This document shows positions 7,496-13,678 of a stretch of 14,434 bases of DNA, in pieces; positions within the stretch are counted from its first letter, which is position 1, and each line of letters starts with the position of its first letter. A program made the translations under genes and the position numbers. Origin of the DNA: an uncultured Flavobacterium sp. (GTDB lineage: Bacteria; Bacteroidota; Bacteroidia; Flavobacteriales; Flavobacteriaceae); the NCBI RefSeq assembly GCF_946220915.1, contig NZ_CAMIHH010000083.1:1-14434 (forward strand), written 5' to 3'. The notes below the pieces were generated by a model. The model was not told the origin of the DNA. It did not search any database and saw only the letters and a list, made by a program, of their open reading frames with translations.

Positions 7496-8254
7496 TTACC
7501 ACTTGCTGTAGCTTTCCAGAATGGTCAGGAATTCCTCTTTTTTACGCACGGCCAAAGGTATCTTCGATTTGTCTTTCATCACGATGGTTGCCCCGCCGTC
7601 GGCCTTGATAAAATGGTCAAAATACAGCATATTGATGAGGTGCGACTGGTGCGAACGGAAGAAGCCCTGCGGTGTGAGCAGCGTTTCGTAATCCTTCAGC
7701 GTGTTCGACACCACCAGCTTAGGCGCGTTGATGAAATAAAAGGTCGTATAGTTCTTATCCGATTCGCAATGTACAATGTCCTGCACGTTTACCGAATATA
7801 CTTTTTCGGCCGTTTTCAGGATGAGCTTCTGCAAATTCCTGGGGCGTTCCATGTTCGAGAACAATGTGCTCAGCTTGAGGTCGAGTACCTCCTTGTTCAC
7901 GCTTTCCTCGGCTTTTTTCACGGCTTCGATCAGGTCGGACGGCTCTATGGGCTTTAGCAGGTAATCAATGGCGCTAAAACGGAATGCCGTTATGGCAAAC
8001 TCCTGGTAGCCGGTAATAAAAATTACCTTAAAGTTAATTGGGCTCAGTTCGCGCAGCAGGTCGAAACCCGTTCCATCGGGCATTTCTATATCCAGGAATA
8101 CCAGGTCGGGCAGGTAGCGCTTTATTGCTTCCACACCTGATTTTACATCTTCGGCTTCGGCAATTACGGCCACGCCCGGGCAGTATTGCTTAATTGCGGC
8201 AATATTCTTGCTCCTTATTTTTTCAACGTCGTCTATGACAATGGCTCGTAGCAT
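7496..8254 (-). CDS. LytTR-family response regulator
   Basis: Encodes 252 residues. The receiver domain (1-120) has the acidic pair D8-D9, phospho-acceptor D55 in FLDIEMPDGTG, T81 and K101 (LLKP). A linker leads to a LytTR DNA-binding domain (about 140-245) with the characteristic stretch IVHCESDKNYTTFYF and FFRSHQSHLINM. LytTR regulators bind pairs of 9-bp direct repeats with 12-13 bp spacers. A pair of that form lies upstream of this operon at 11574-11608, suggesting autoregulation. The gene sits 17 nt after the WGR gene and 8 nt before the intact kinase gene, so phosphorylation by that kinase is the natural expectation. It lacks any fused enzymatic domain and acts in the cytoplasm on DNA. 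Confidence 0.97.
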   Translation of the reverse strand: MLRAIVIDDVEKIRSKNIAAIKQYCPGVAVIAEAEDVKSGVEAIKRYLPDLVFLDIEMPDGTGFDLLRELSPINFKVIFITGYQEFAITAFRFSAIDYLLKPIEPSDLIEAVKKAEESVNKEVLDLKLSTLFSNMERPRNLQKLILKTAEKVYSVNVQDIVHCESDKNYTTFYFINAPKLVVSNTLKDYETLLTPQGFFRSHQSHLINMLYFDHFIKADGGATIVMKDKSKIPLAVRKKEEFLTILESYSKW

Positions 8255-8271
8255 AATTGTAATTATAATGG

Positions 8272-9090
8272 TTAATTGGCGCGCGCGTATCCCTTGCCCA
8301 GCTTTTCAGCGATCAGTTTGTCGCGCTCTCTTTCCGCCTTTTGTGCCGAGTCGAAAGCCTTCACATTCTTCTGGCCGTCGGTCCCTGTTTTGCCATACGA
8401 TATTTCCAGTGTATCGCCATGCTGCACTACCTGCCAGAACTTGTCGCTTTTGGCATCTTTATAGGCGAGCAGCACCGTTTCGCCTTCCTCTGTTCTCACT
8501 TCGTACCTGTGGCACGACAGCAGGTTATATGCTGCCGACTCATAGCGCATCTTTTCCCTCAGGTGATACAGGTATTCGGCATCGGCCACCTCAAATTCAA
8601 GTGTATAAAGATCTTTTTCAAGCTTTCGCTTTACAGGTTTGGATCTTATGACCTTGTTGGCGGCTTCAATCACCTTGAGCGGTTCGTTGTCAAAACGGAT
8701 GTAATATTTCCCGTCAGACAATCCACTGCTTACCACTTTACGCCCATACTGCGCCTCGAACTCTTTATTACTTTCCTCAAAGTATCCCCAATCGCCTCTT
8801 TTTATACCTTCCTCTGCTGTAATTTCAATCCTATCCCCATCGTTATAAATATGCATCAGGTCATATTCCTCCTTGCGCGGATGCTCTGTAACCAGCCTTC
8901 GCCATTCCGTCTCAGGAATAGGCAACTTCTCAAAATACGGCCTTTCAATATGCCCTGTTTCGAGGAGTATCTGCAAAGCGAAATCTTTGGAGCCAATGTC
9001 GCTCCCCGCATCCGGATGGTCTACTCTTATTTCAGCCGTGACTTTGGTATCCGCAATGGTTTTTATAGTAATCGTATATAGTGTTGCCAT
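8272..9090 (-). CDS. WGR-domain protein
   Basis: Encodes 272 residues, soluble. The C-terminus (about 213-268) is a WGR domain. It has the W in KFWQVVQHGDTLEISYGKTG at the usual place, then GTDGQ, an AFDSAQKAERERDKL helix and the closing EKLGKGY. The signature WGR triplet is YGK here, an accepted variation. WGR domains occur in PARPs, where they bind DNA ends and relay signals, and in bacterial MolR-like proteins; the bacterial role is largely unknown. The N-terminal 200 residues contain a beta-rich start (MATLYTITIKTIADTKVTAE), IYNDGDRIEIT and a second alpha/beta part, none recognised. It lies 8 nt after the ankyrin-like gene and 17 nt before the response regulator, so it belongs to the same transcript. 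Nucleic-acid or protein binding is possible; no catalytic motif was seen. Confidence 0.93.
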   Translation of the reverse strand: MATLYTITIKTIADTKVTAEIRVDHPDAGSDIGSKDFALQILLETGHIERPYFEKLPIPETEWRRLVTEHPRKEEYDLMHIYNDGDRIEITAEEGIKRGDWGYFEESNKEFEAQYGRKVVSSGLSDGKYYIRFDNEPLKVIEAANKVIRSKPVKRKLEKDLYTLEFEVADAEYLYHLREKMRYESAAYNLLSCHRYEVRTEEGETVLLAYKDAKSDKFWQVVQHGDTLEISYGKTGTDGQKNVKAFDSAQKAERERDKLIAEKLGKGYARAN

Positions 9091-9098
9091 GATAAATA

Positions 9099-9740
9099 TT
9101 ATTGTAAATTCCTGTTTTCCTGAAACAGCTTCTCCAGCCTGGCATCGGCTTCCTGAAAATCATTGGTTTCTTTCCTGTGCGCCACCCAGTCGAGCGCCGA
9201 GGTATCGTATTTATTTTTTACAGAAGGGTCGGCTCCATGTTGCAGGACGAGTTCAATGAACCGGAACTCAATCTCAAATTCACTTTCCGCTTTTTCAATA
9301 TGCTTGTTGGCGTTGTCATAGTCATAAACAAACTTATCGCCATAATTTTGGGTCAGTTTTGCAATGTATGTTGTGCCATCACTGTCCGGTATGTTTACGT
9401 CAATTCCCAAACCAAGCAGCTTTTCCAGCACTGCCAAATCCATTTTGTCGGGAAAAAGCCGGAATAGTGCTGTTTGCGCAAAAACTCCATTCCTGTTATT
9501 TATATCATAGCCCCGATGGTGGAAAAAATCGATCTTCTCCAATATCCTGTTCCTGTCTTTAAATATTTCATCGAAAAGCGTGTAGCTAAATTTACCTGCT
9601 TCCGGTTTATACAATGTTGCATTGCTATCGATGTTGTTTTCATCGAAAAAAACTGCCAGCCCGGCTATATCGGCATCAGTATTCAGTTTATGGAACAACT
9701 TATGCAACTTTTGGGGTAAAACTATTTTTGGTTTAGCCAT
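9099..9740 (-). CDS. Ankyrin-repeat-like protein
   Basis: Encodes 213 residues, soluble. At least two ankyrin-like units can be seen: LEKLLGLGIDVNIPDSDGTT (about 105-124) and FIELVLQHGADPSVKNKYDT followed by SALDWVAH (about 161-188). A weaker unit lies around 66-95 (FFHHRGYDINNRNGVFAQTA). The N-terminal 60 residues are less regular. Its start overlaps the end of the upstream ankyrin gene by 8 nt, implying translational coupling and perhaps a complex between the two proteins. Ankyrin repeats mediate protein-protein contacts; no enzymatic domain is present. Confidence 0.92.
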   Translation of the reverse strand: MAKPKIVLPQKLHKLFHKLNTDADIAGLAVFFDENNIDSNATLYKPEAGKFSYTLFDEIFKDRNRILEKIDFFHHRGYDINNRNGVFAQTALFRLFPDKMDLAVLEKLLGLGIDVNIPDSDGTTYIAKLTQNYGDKFVYDYDNANKHIEKAESEFEIEFRFIELVLQHGADPSVKNKYDTSALDWVAHRKETNDFQEADARLEKLFQENRNLQ

Positions 9741-10698
9741 TTTGGTCTTGTTTTATATATATCGGTTCAGGATGCTTCAGGTAAAATTCGCAGATGCGGT
9801 CACAAAAACGGTCGTAAACATCATCCTCCAAGTACGGCTTCGTTTTGTAGGTCAGCGGCTTTATATCGTGCTTTATTTCCTGTTCGTCGAACATACCCGA
9901 TGCTATCAGGGTTACAGCAATATAGTCGGCCATTTTTTTATGCATGTCGCCATAATTGATGTTGCCATTGCGCTGGGCCTCATCCCGCAGCTTTTCGATG
10001 CTGCGCAGCAATTCGCCCTGTACCGTTTCCGAAGCCCCGCTACGCGGTACATATTTTGCCCATATTTCCCTGCCCACTTCCGGATATTTGAGGTTTGTCT
10101 TAAGCTCCTGTTTTACAGGCGCGGGCTTTTCGATATCCATTGCATCGTATTTCGCCAAAAGATTGGCTACCGAACGCATTTCCCTTACCGATTCATTTCT
10201 TGGGGGCGTTCCGTAATTATTCAGGATATCGGGGTCCGCACCTTTTTGCAGAAACTTTTCCAAAATGTCCAGGCACTGCATTTTCAACGGGATTCCTTTC
10301 CAGGCCAGTGCGCCATAATAATGCTTTAAAAAAAGGTGGAAAGCGGTATAGCCCCGGCCGTCCCTGCTGTTCACTTCCACATCATAGTCCAGCAACAGCG
10401 CAACGAGTTCAATGTCCTTCGGAATGTATAATATTAAATGGAAAGCATTATACCCCGACTTCGATTTGATATTGGGGTTGGCTCCGTTGTCCAATAGATA
10501 TTTTATAAGGCGTATATTATCATTATGATCCACACCGCTAATGCATCGAAAAAGGATATTTTCATTCTTGTCTTCATATACCATCTCATTCACATCGATA
10601 TTGTACTGCGACATGGTTTGCACTACAGCATCAAAATGCCCTTTATAAACATCTATGCCAAACTGCCTTCGCTGTTCCTGGTTCAGGTTATATATCAT
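9733..10698 (-). CDS. Ankyrin-repeat protein with conserved C-terminal module (VPxSGxxxTVQGELLR)
   Basis: Encodes 321 residues. Ankyrin units cover about 14-185: IKYLLDNGANPNIKSKSGYN, VALLLDYDVEVNSRDGRGYT and LEKFLQKGADPDILNNYGT are the clearest. The C-terminal 110 residues form a separate module with YVPRSGASETVQGELLRSIE (216-235), EAQRNGNIN (240-248) and a helical tail. From memory, the same VP..G.A.TVQGEL.R / NGNIN pattern recurs in bacterial proteins of unknown function, so this is probably a real domain, not just a linker. The stop overlaps the next gene by 8 nt, and a 24-nt gap separates it from the upstream 261-residue gene. No signal peptide. A scaffold role with the second ankyrin protein and the WGR protein is an inference. 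Confidence 0.94.
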   Translation of the reverse strand: MIYNLNQEQRRQFGIDVYKGHFDAVVQTMSQYNIDVNEMVYEDKNENILFRCISGVDHNDNIRLIKYLLDNGANPNIKSKSGYNAFHLILYIPKDIELVALLLDYDVEVNSRDGRGYTAFHLFLKHYYGALAWKGIPLKMQCLDILEKFLQKGADPDILNNYGTPPRNESVREMRSVANLLAKYDAMDIEKPAPVKQELKTNLKYPEVGREIWAKYVPRSGASETVQGELLRSIEKLRDEAQRNGNINYGDMHKKMADYIAVTLIASGMFDEQEIKHDIKPLTYKTKPYLEDDVYDRFCDRICEFYLKHPEPIYIKQDQNG

Positions 10699-10722
10699 AA
10701 TAGTATAATGTGTTTAGGCCAA

Positions 10723-11508
10723 TTATAGGCCAAGCCATTTTTTTATCGCTGTCTTGTTCTTTATCTTACCCCTGAATGCAGAACTGGTCAATTCGAATTT
10801 AAAGTTGTAAGTACTTTCCAGTTCGGCAATAACTCCTTTCAGGTTATAGATCGTTTTCTCTGTAGCAATATCAATCATGGTTGCTCTTTCAGTGACCCTT
10901 ATTTCATAACTGTTCCCCTTACCGTCAGGAGCTTTCCCGATAAGGTATACCGTTATGAACCTGGCTTCGCTTGAAGCCTGGAGGCAAATATAAAAATCCC
11001 AGTCATGTGTTCCCGGCAATTCAAGGCCTATGCTTTTTGCCCAAATGTAAATATCAGTTTTGCTGTTTACCCCGTCAAAATAGGCTTCTACCTTAGCCAG
11101 GCAATTCCCCCCTTTTCCGGAATTATTCAGTGTACGCCTCAGTAGGTAAATATCTTTATGTTCGCTGTCAATAAATTTCTTTGTAAAATAGGGAATAAAT
11201 TCATTGTCCTCCGCAAGTATAAGCAACGCTACGCAATACCAAAAACTAATAACATCATAATATTCATTTTCTGCCGGACTTTGTAAAGCAGCGTTACCGT
11301 CAAAATACTTTTTCATTTCTGAAGATACGAACCGCACCAGCTCTTCGTTTCCGGCAAAAGATTCCATACGGCTTATTTCTTTACCTGTTACAGGAGCGTG
11401 TATAAAACTGTCAAGCTTTTTGCACAGTTTCATAATGTCTGCCTGGAGGGTGTTATGTTTGCCTTCCGCTTCTTTTAGCAATTTTGGGGTTAAATAGTGT
11501 AACGGCAT
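10723..11508 (-). CDS. Unrecognised 261-residue protein, first gene of the operon
   Basis: Soluble, with no signal peptide. The N-terminal half is mainly helical and contains FWYCVALLILAEDNEFIPYF (89-108), which is hydrophobic but interrupted by acidic residues and unlikely to be a membrane span. The C-terminal half is beta-rich (WDFYICLQASSEARFITVYL, 170-189; SYEIRVTE, 200-207) and ends in a basic tail (KIKNKTAIKKWLGL). No motif of a known enzyme was found. It is the promoter-proximal gene of the seven-gene unit, with the LytTR-like repeats and promoter candidate directly upstream, so it should be the most strongly expressed product if the operon is autoregulated. Confidence 0.9.
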   Translation of the reverse strand: MPLHYLTPKLLKEAEGKHNTLQADIMKLCKKLDSFIHAPVTGKEISRMESFAGNEELVRFVSSEMKKYFDGNAALQSPAENEYYDVISFWYCVALLILAEDNEFIPYFTKKFIDSEHKDIYLLRRTLNNSGKGGNCLAKVEAYFDGVNSKTDIYIWAKSIGLELPGTHDWDFYICLQASSEARFITVYLIGKAPDGKGNSYEIRVTERATMIDIATEKTIYNLKGVIAELESTYNFKFELTSSAFRGKIKNKTAIKKWLGL

Positions 11509-11539
11509 TCCGTAGGTTTTTCAGTTGTTTATTTTTCAG

Positions 11540-11568
11540 CTAAGGTATAAAAATCACCCACCCCCCAA
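11540..11568 (-). promoter_or_regulatory. Promoter candidate of the LytTR/ankyrin/WGR operon
   Basis: On the minus strand a TTG (11566-11568) is followed by an 18-nt spacer and TACCTTAG (11540-11547), matching TTG-N17-23-TAnnTTTG apart from one base in the -7 box. The spacer starts with a G-run. The predicted start of transcription is about 25 nt before the ATG at 11508. The direct repeats at 11574-11608 end 5 nt upstream of the TTG. Confidence 0.55.
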
Positions 11569-11573
11569 TTTCA

Positions 11574-11608
11574 AAATGAAAGTTCGGTGGTAGTAAATGA
11601 AAGTTCGG
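11574..11608. promoter_or_regulatory. Two perfect 14-bp direct repeats, predicted LytTR operator
   Basis: AAATGAAAGTTCGG occurs at 11574-11587 and again at 11595-11608, on the plus strand, with a period of exactly 21 bp. The 9-mer AAAGTTCGG inside each copy (11579-11587, 11600-11608) fits every position of the LytTR-family consensus [TA][AC][CA]GTTN[AG][TG], and the 12-bp spacer equals that of classical LytTR sites. The pair lies just upstream of the promoter candidate of the operon that encodes a LytTR regulator. The repeats read against the direction of the operon, which is the one point that needs caution. Confidence 0.65.
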
Positions 11609-11616
11609 CTTAAGTA

Positions 11617-12318
11617 CTACATCTCATCAAGGGAGCGCCGGAACTCTTCACGTTGATGGTCTTCCAATTCTTCATAAGCGTCGGCTTTGGCAACGTCCTG
11701 AGCCACGCCATCACCGTAACGGTACATCAGCCCGAGTGTTTCTGTCGCACGGAAATTGCCCATCTGCGAAGCCTTCTCATACCATTTTACGGCTTGGTCC
11801 ATGTCCTGTGGCACGCCATTGCCCGTTGCATAAAAAGCGCCCAGGTTGTAGCATGCCCTGTCACTTCCCGCATTGGCGGCTTTCAGGTTCCAGTCATATG
11901 CTGTTTCCTGATCTATTTCGGTGCCTATTCCTGTCGCGTAATACACGTACAGCTCGAACATCGCGTCGGCATTGCCCAGCGCGGCAGCCTTTTGGTGGTA
12001 ATCCAGCGATACTTCATAATCCGATGGCAGCCAGAATTCGCCGTTGTAGTATAGCAGGCCCAATTCATACAATGCCGGGGCATAACCCCTTTCGCCAAGC
12101 TTTTTGTAGATATCTACGTATATGCCGAGGGTCTCCTCCCCAAAGAAAGGTGCCGACTTCATCGACTTAAAATAGTACTTGGCATCCCTGAATACCTGTT
12201 CGTCAGTGTACTTATCAAAAGCAGCATTACTGATGACAGCCTTCAGTTCGTCATGATCAATCCGTTCCATAGTTTGTGGTTTAGGTAAGCCGTAAACATA
12301 CAAAATTTCTTTTTCCAT
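11617..12318 (-). CDS. Sel1-repeat (SLR) protein
   Basis: Encodes 233 residues from the ATG at 12316-12318. The frame stays open to 12399, but that extension would be translated through the terminator stem of the upstream gene. An internal ATG at 12268-12270 (MERIDHDE) is a possible later start. Four SLR units follow one another from about residue 80: ALYELGLLYYNGEFWLPSDY, AMFELYVYYATGIGTEIDQE, ACYNLGAFYATGNGVPQDMD with AVKWYEKAS, and ATETLGLMYRYGDGVAQDVA. The C-terminus is charged and helical. Sel1 repeats are alpha/alpha superhelical protein-binding scaffolds. No signal peptide with the chosen start, so cytoplasmic. It lies between the exported protein gene and the large operon; its partner is unknown. 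Confidence 0.9.
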   Translation of the reverse strand: MEKEILYVYGLPKPQTMERIDHDELKAVISNAAFDKYTDEQVFRDAKYYFKSMKSAPFFGEETLGIYVDIYKKLGERGYAPALYELGLLYYNGEFWLPSDYEVSLDYHQKAAALGNADAMFELYVYYATGIGTEIDQETAYDWNLKAANAGSDRACYNLGAFYATGNGVPQDMDQAVKWYEKASQMGNFRATETLGLMYRYGDGVAQDVAKADAYEELEDHQREEFRRSLDEM

Positions 12319-12331
12319 AACGTTAACGCAC

Positions 12332-12355
12332 AAAAAAACCGCCACAGTTGGCGGT
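12332..12355 (-). terminator. Intrinsic terminator after the 12378-12803 gene
   Basis: On the minus strand ACCGCCA, loop ACTG and TGGCGGT form a 7-bp stem with a 4-nt loop that runs straight into a T-run (12332-12338). It lies 22 nt after the stop at 12378 and only about 14 nt before the chosen start of the Sel1 gene. Confidence 0.9.
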
Positions 12356-12377
12356 GCGGCGGTCAATCTTATTTCAG

Positions 12378-12803
12378 TTATGCTCCCGGCACTTCCCAAA
12401 TGCCTTCGGCAACACGGCGAACTACCCTTTTTATCTTATCCCTGGTTAGCGGCACCTTGTTCCAAAAGGTGAGTACCGCATCATATCCCCCGCATTGTGC
12501 CTTTTCTTCATCTGTCAGCGGATAAGGGCTAGAGGCTATCGGCATCGTGTCTTCAATGCGCTCTTTAATGCTATTAAAATAATCCTGCTTGCCGCACAGC
12601 CTTGACCCTGCAGAACCTCCAAGTATGAGCACTTTCTTACCGGTAAAATCGAAACCCATACGATCCATCTCACTAAAATATTCGTTCAGGAAGGCGGCTT
12701 CCTCGTCGGTTAGCCTTGGGCTATTGTCCAGTCCGCACCTATCGGCTTGTGCGAACACGCCCATCGAAGCCATGAGCAGTAAAAGATGAAGGTAGTTTTT
12801 CAT
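12378..12803 (-). CDS. Small exported protein of unknown function
   Basis: Encodes 141 residues. The N-terminus is a Sec signal peptide (MKNYLHLLLLMASMGVFAQA, likely cleavage around residue 19-20), so the protein is periplasmic or secreted. The mature part has three cysteines (C23, C70, C104) and a Gly-rich loop, VLILGGSAGSRLCGKQDYF (58-76), after a beta strand. This loop looks nucleotide- or ligand-binding in style but fits no known P-loop or Rossmann motif. Helical C-terminus (LTRDKIKRVVRRVAEGIW). It is transcribed away from the P-loop gene across a 326-bp region and is followed by a strong terminator. Family not recognised. Confidence 0.88.
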   Translation of the reverse strand: MKNYLHLLLLMASMGVFAQADRCGLDNSPRLTDEEAAFLNEYFSEMDRMGFDFTGKKVLILGGSAGSRLCGKQDYFNSIKERIEDTMPIASSPYPLTDEEKAQCGGYDAVLTFWNKVPLTRDKIKRVVRRVAEGIWEVPGA

Positions 12804-12874
12804 TAATTAAGCGCTTTTCATACAATAACTGCGTTTTCAAAGTATTATTTTATCATTTCAACGAATTAACACAG

Positions 12875-12935
12875 TTATTATTCACGATATCTGACCATGC
12901 TGCAGCATAACAAATATTCATAGAGTGAATAATTA
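12875..12935. repeat. Spaced inverted repeat enclosing a 12-bp perfect palindrome
   Basis: TTATTATTCAC (12875-12885) and GTGAATAATTA (12925-12935) are inverted copies with one mismatch, 39 bp apart. Between them, almost at the centre, lies the perfect palindrome ATGCTGCAGCAT (12897-12908). A nested dyad of this form between divergent genes is a typical shape for a dimeric regulator site, but it could also form a cruciform or hairpin. Confidence 0.5.
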
Positions 12936-13095
12936 TATGCGAATTTATTTACACTACGCATAAATAGTCATCAAAATGCAACACATTAAACTGATTTATC
13001 AAAATTGGTGTTTTACCTATTAAAATACCGATAAACTGTCGTATTTTTATATTCTTAACACTTTTTACTAACAATTAAAATTTTTTAATCATTTT

Positions 13096-13124
13096 TTGAA
13101 TTTTTTTATCACCTGCTAAATTAT
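13096..13124 (+). promoter_or_regulatory. Weak promoter candidate for the P-loop gene
   Basis: TTG (13096-13098), an 18-nt spacer and TAAATTAT (13117-13124) partly fit TTG-N17-23-TAnnTTTG, with two mismatches in the -7 box. The ATG follows at 13130, so this promoter would give an almost leaderless transcript. In sequence this T-rich, such a match has little weight. Confidence 0.25.
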
Positions 13125-13129
13125 TAACT

Positions 13130-13603
13130 ATGAAATTCATTCTGGTAAAAGGATCACGCTGGGCTGGCAAAACTGAAACCATTAAAGAAATTTCTAAGCG
13201 GCTGAAGCCTACAGCGATCAGGAGGATCCACATTTCCGACACAAGCCCTACCCTCCTAACATCAATTGACCCTTCGATTGGGATCTCGAACGGCAATTAC
13301 CTGCTAACCGTGCGCGACAAGTGCATACTGGTCGTAACCGATTCGCCCACACAGCAACGAACGCGAATTACCACAATTGTCGAGGCGGCACATAAGCTCA
13401 ACCTCAAACCCAGCCTGGCGCTGATATCTATAAATACCATTGAGCGCCTTAAAAACTTTGACACGTCAAACGAGCTTGAAAAGTTTGGAAAATGCATCCA
13501 TAATGTCAAGATATGGAGAATACCCTCCATAAAATATGACCTTACGGAAGAATGGAACAAAAGGGTATCGTATTTGTTATCCATTATCCTGCATAACCTG
13601 TAA
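13130..13603 (+). CDS. Small P-loop NTPase-like protein
   Basis: Encodes 157 residues and is the only plus-strand gene here. A Walker A motif opens the protein: G8-S-R-W-A-G13-K14-T15 after the strand MKFILV. A Walker B-like strand ending in Asp follows (CILVVTD, D71), then SPTQQRTRITTIVEAA. Later strands and helices (SLALISIN, NELEKFGKCI) complete a small alpha/beta fold. The size and lack of further domains suggest a small nucleotide kinase-like or accessory ATPase, but no substrate motif can be named. It is transcribed divergently from the exported protein gene and converges with the TPR-like gene at a shared terminator. Soluble. The function is unknown; nucleotide binding is well supported by the motif. 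Confidence 0.88.
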   Translation: MKFILVKGSRWAGKTETIKEISKRLKPTAIRRIHISDTSPTLLTSIDPSIGISNGNYLLTVRDKCILVVTDSPTQQRTRITTIVEAAHKLNLKPSLALISINTIERLKNFDTSNELEKFGKCIHNVKIWRIPSIKYDLTEEWNKRVSYLLSIILHNL

Positions 13604-13643
13604 TCCTGCCATTGCAGCAAAACTTCAGGCTATCATTAAAGCA

Positions 13644-13665
13644 AACCGCCCCAGCAGGGGCGGTT
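13644..13665. terminator. Bidirectional hairpin between convergent genes
   Basis: A 9-bp perfect stem (AACCGCCCC paired with GGGGCGGTT) with loop AGCA lies between the end of the plus-strand P-loop gene (13603) and the end of the minus-strand gene (13679). The T-runs beyond the stem are short on both strands, so it is a moderate terminator in either direction. Confidence 0.7.
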
Positions 13666-13678
13666 AATGCTTATTCGA

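Larger units (their letters stand above)
12804..13129. other. AT-rich divergent intergenic region
   Basis: These 326 bp without a gene separate the two divergently transcribed genes at 12803 (minus) and 13130 (plus). The sequence is very AT-rich and has no convincing open frame. It holds the nested dyad at 12875-12935, a second spaced inverted repeat (TATGCG at 12936-12941, CGCATA at 12957-12962) and a promoter candidate for the plus-strand gene. No clear -7 box for the minus-strand gene could be chosen. Confidence 0.7.

Noticed and set aside
8341..9081. Plus-strand open frame opposite the WGR gene
   Set aside because: It mirrors the WGR gene almost end to end, while the WGR motif on the minus strand is convincing. 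Cysteine- and phenylalanine-rich translation is typical of an antisense shadow.
9622..10329. Plus-strand open frame opposite the ankyrin genes
   Set aside because: The minus-strand frames show ankyrin repeats and an 8-nt operon overlap; the plus-strand frame spans both genes without any domain.
12319..12399. N-terminal extension of the Sel1-repeat frame (27 residues starting MGSAGSITEI)
   Set aside because: It overlaps the end of the exported protein gene and would be translated across that gene's terminator stem. Its composition is also unlike the rest of the protein.
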